Below, one piece after another: positions 37,111 through 38,702 of a stretch of DNA of 38,702 bases. Positions within the stretch are counted from its first letter, which is position 1. Each line of letters begins with the position of its first letter. Made by a program: the position numbers and the translations under genes. Source of the DNA: Ascoidea tarda (nom. inval.) (lineage: Eukaryota; Ascomycota; Saccharomycetes; Ascoideales; Ascoideaceae); contig JAKTTS010000090.1 in assembly GCA_030560485.1 (NCBI GenBank), positions 1 through 38,702 of the forward strand, given 5' to 3'. The notes beneath the pieces are model-generated. The model had not been told where the DNA came from, ran no database searches, and saw nothing but the letters and a program-made list of their open reading frames with translations.

Positions 37111-38406
37111 ATGAAAATGACAATTTCAATACACCAAACTCAATATTCTCAAGAAGATTCGGTTTCTTCACTATCTTCAAAAAATAATTCTGTGATTTCA
37201 AATATTCCAAACACTTCTTCAACTACAAGTAGTCCTAGCAGCACTAGTAGTACTAGTAGCACTAGTAGTACAAGCAGTACAAGTAGTACAAGCAGTACTA
37301 CCATCACTGATAATGATGATACAAATATAGATAATTCAAATGATAATCCTTTGGCTTTCCACAAATTCAAATTACCTTTAAACAAAAATACAAATTCCTT
37401 ATTAATATCTGATGATGAAATCAATTATTTCAACAATCTATATCTAAATCTTGATTTTATTAAATTGCACGATCAATTAAAACAAAAAAATGTCTCCATT
37501 TTCAATAATCGCTCAAATATCATAACTTCAAATACTGCCATTTTATTACTATTCAAATCCTTATCAAACTTAATTGAATTTTGTAAAATAGCTAAAAAAG
37601 ATCAACACAAAAATTCTAAAAATCCCACTAATGAAAAGAATTCGATTAACTTGAACAATTACAATTTTAAAAATATCAATGAAATTAAAAATATTAACTC
37701 AGCCCTAAACAATCCAAATAATATTAATAAATATATACAAAAGGACTTGGATTTTCTTAACCACAATTACACTGATATTAGTTTCAAAAGAGTCAATTCA
37801 AAATCAGATTTTTCAAAATATAATTACAATTTATCAGATAAATTACATAATGAAACATTATCACCATTTAAGATCAATGATCTATTAGTTCAATTCAATC
37901 AAAAAAATCAAGTTAAAAATCAAGGCAATTTAAAATCTTTATTGTTCCATAAATTCAATCTCAAATCAGCTCCTTCAATTTCAATCTTAGATTATTTATT
38001 CAATATTCACAAATGCTTTAAATTTTCCTCCTTTATTTATATCGCTGCTTCGTATTACATTTACCAATTAATTATACCTTCTTCTCCCTTTAATTCTAAA
38101 AACATTGCAAACCACAACATGACCTTTATAAATTCCTTTGAACTAAACGAAGTTAATGTTCACAAATTGATTTTAACCTCAATAAGGATTGCCTCAAAAA
38201 TACTAATGGAAGATATTAACTATTTTATCAAAAACATTAATTATTCCTCTGTTGTCGGTGTACCTTTGCACGAGTTGAACCAGTTGGAGATTAACTTTTT
38301 GTTTTTAAACAATTTTGAATTAAAAGTGGAGGAATTGGATTTAATTTCTTACTTGGGTGAATTGCGTTTACTAAACAGTTATATTGAAAAAAATTCAAAT
38401 TACTAA
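37111..38406 (+). CDS. Pho80-like cyclin (Pcl subfamily, Pho85 partner)
   Basis: A 431-residue protein whose C-terminal part (about 270-415) is a Pho80-type cyclin box. FHKFNLKSAPSISILDYLF resembles FHSKKPPSISIHQYL of Pho80, and VGVPLHELNQLEINFLFLNNFELKV resembles GGVALSELNCLELDFL of Pho80. Cyclins of this group activate the CDK Pho85 in phosphate, glycogen or polarity control. Residues 20-270 are Ser/Thr/Asn-rich and disordered, with an SST repeat (about 40-62). Small Asn/Ser inserts occur inside the box. The frame is open before 37111, but the first ATG is there. Whether it is Pho80, Pcl6/7, Pcl8/10 or Clg1-like is not resolved. It sits downstream of a 5.8-kb gene-free region. Confidence 0.82.
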   Translation: MKMTISIHQTQYSQEDSVSSLSSKNNSVISNIPNTSSTTSSPSSTSSTSSTSSTSSTSSTSSTTITDNDDTNIDNSNDNPLAFHKFKLPLNKNTNSLLISDDEINYFNNLYLNLDFIKLHDQLKQKNVSIFNNRSNIITSNTAILLLFKSLSNLIEFCKIAKKDQHKNSKNPTNEKNSINLNNYNFKNINEIKNINSALNNPNNINKYIQKDLDFLNHNYTDISFKRVNSKSDFSKYNYNLSDKLHNETLSPFKINDLLVQFNQKNQVKNQGNLKSLLFHKFNLKSAPSISILDYLFNIHKCFKFSSFIYIAASYYIYQLIIPSSPFNSKNIANHNMTFINSFELNEVNVHKLILTSIRIASKILMEDINYFIKNINYSSVVGVPLHELNQLEINFLFLNNFELKVEELDLISYLGELRLLNSYIEKNSNY

Positions 38407-38702
38407 TCTAAAACCAATTATTTTATTTTCTTTCCGTTTATTTGTTGATAACTTTTTATTATCTTGTTTCATGTTTGAAGGTAATGTTCTGCTGCTGTGT
38501 AATAAATTTCTTCATATTTCTCAGTTTTTTTGTTTTTTTGTTCCACAAATAATTATATTTTTAAAGATTTTTGATGAATAATGGTGTTTTTTTTCAAATT
38601 ATATTTTTTTAATTGTCTCTGCATTTTTATTCTTTTATTTTATTTTATTTTATTTTTATTTTTATTTTTATTTTTATTTTTATTTTTATTTTTATTTTTA
38701 TT
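38407..38702. other. 3' flank of the cyclin gene
   Basis: T-rich terminator-type sequence running into a microsatellite at the window edge. A 65-codon frame overlapping the cyclin end has no recognisable content. Confidence 0.6.
38633..38702. repeat. TTTTA / TTTTTA microsatellite running off the window
   Basis: Four TTTTA pentamers are followed by eight TTTTTA hexamers and the window ends inside the array, so its full length is unknown. Confidence 0.95.

Overview
The window looks like nuclear DNA from a budding yeast (Saccharomycotina). It is AT-rich, its genes are mostly uninterrupted, and its proteins match yeast families I recognise: Glt1, New1, Nip1, Rpn14, the Ypl225w/Chp1 eEF1A chaperone, Mmt, Fre, Mrm2, Pry and a Pho80-type cyclin. 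Three genes carry one short intron each. Two of these have GTAAGT donors and branch sites at or near TACTAAC; the third (FRE) has a weaker GTATCT donor. I cannot name the species. In-frame CTG codons are rare and sit mostly at variable sites, so the meaning of CTG is not settled by this window.

Layout. 1-5 kb: a secreted class-3 lipase (minus) and a secreted CAP/PRY protein (plus) share a 1.1-kb divergent promoter. These are followed by a spliced MoCF/molybdopterin-binding-domain protein (plus), with a strong GC-rich inverted repeat in its promoter. 5.4-11.5 kb: RPN14 (minus) and CHP1 (plus) diverge from a 179-bp promoter, and NEW1 (plus) follows in tandem. 11.9-18.4 kb: GLT1, NADH-glutamate synthase (minus), with a 1.6-kb upstream region. 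20.0-25.2 kb: MMT1-like mitochondrial metal carrier (minus) and NIP1/eIF3c (plus), divergent. 25.4-28.0 kb: a spliced ferric-reductase gene (minus). 29.3-31.3 kb: spliced MRM2 (plus) and a lysine-glutamate-proline-rich membrane-anchored protein (minus). 31.3-37.1 kb: 5.8 kb without a supportable gene, rich in tandem and inverted repeats, leading to a Pho80-like cyclin (plus). The window ends in an AT-rich microsatellite.

Functional themes. Translation and proteostasis: Chp1 (eEF1A folding), New1 (ABC-F ribosome factor), Nip1 (initiation), Rpn14 (proteasome base assembly) and Mrm2 (mitochondrial 21S rRNA). Iron: a surface ferric reductase, a mitochondrial CDF carrier and the Fe-S enzyme Glt1. 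In S. cerevisiae NEW1 (YPL226W), YPL225W and MMT2 (YPL224C) are also neighbours, so this window keeps part of an old linkage in rearranged order.

I see no transposon, viral relic, CRISPR array, tRNA or rRNA gene. The least explained parts are the KEP-rich protein with a GATAAA-repeat promoter, the 5.8-kb region before the cyclin, and several well-formed inverted repeats between genes.
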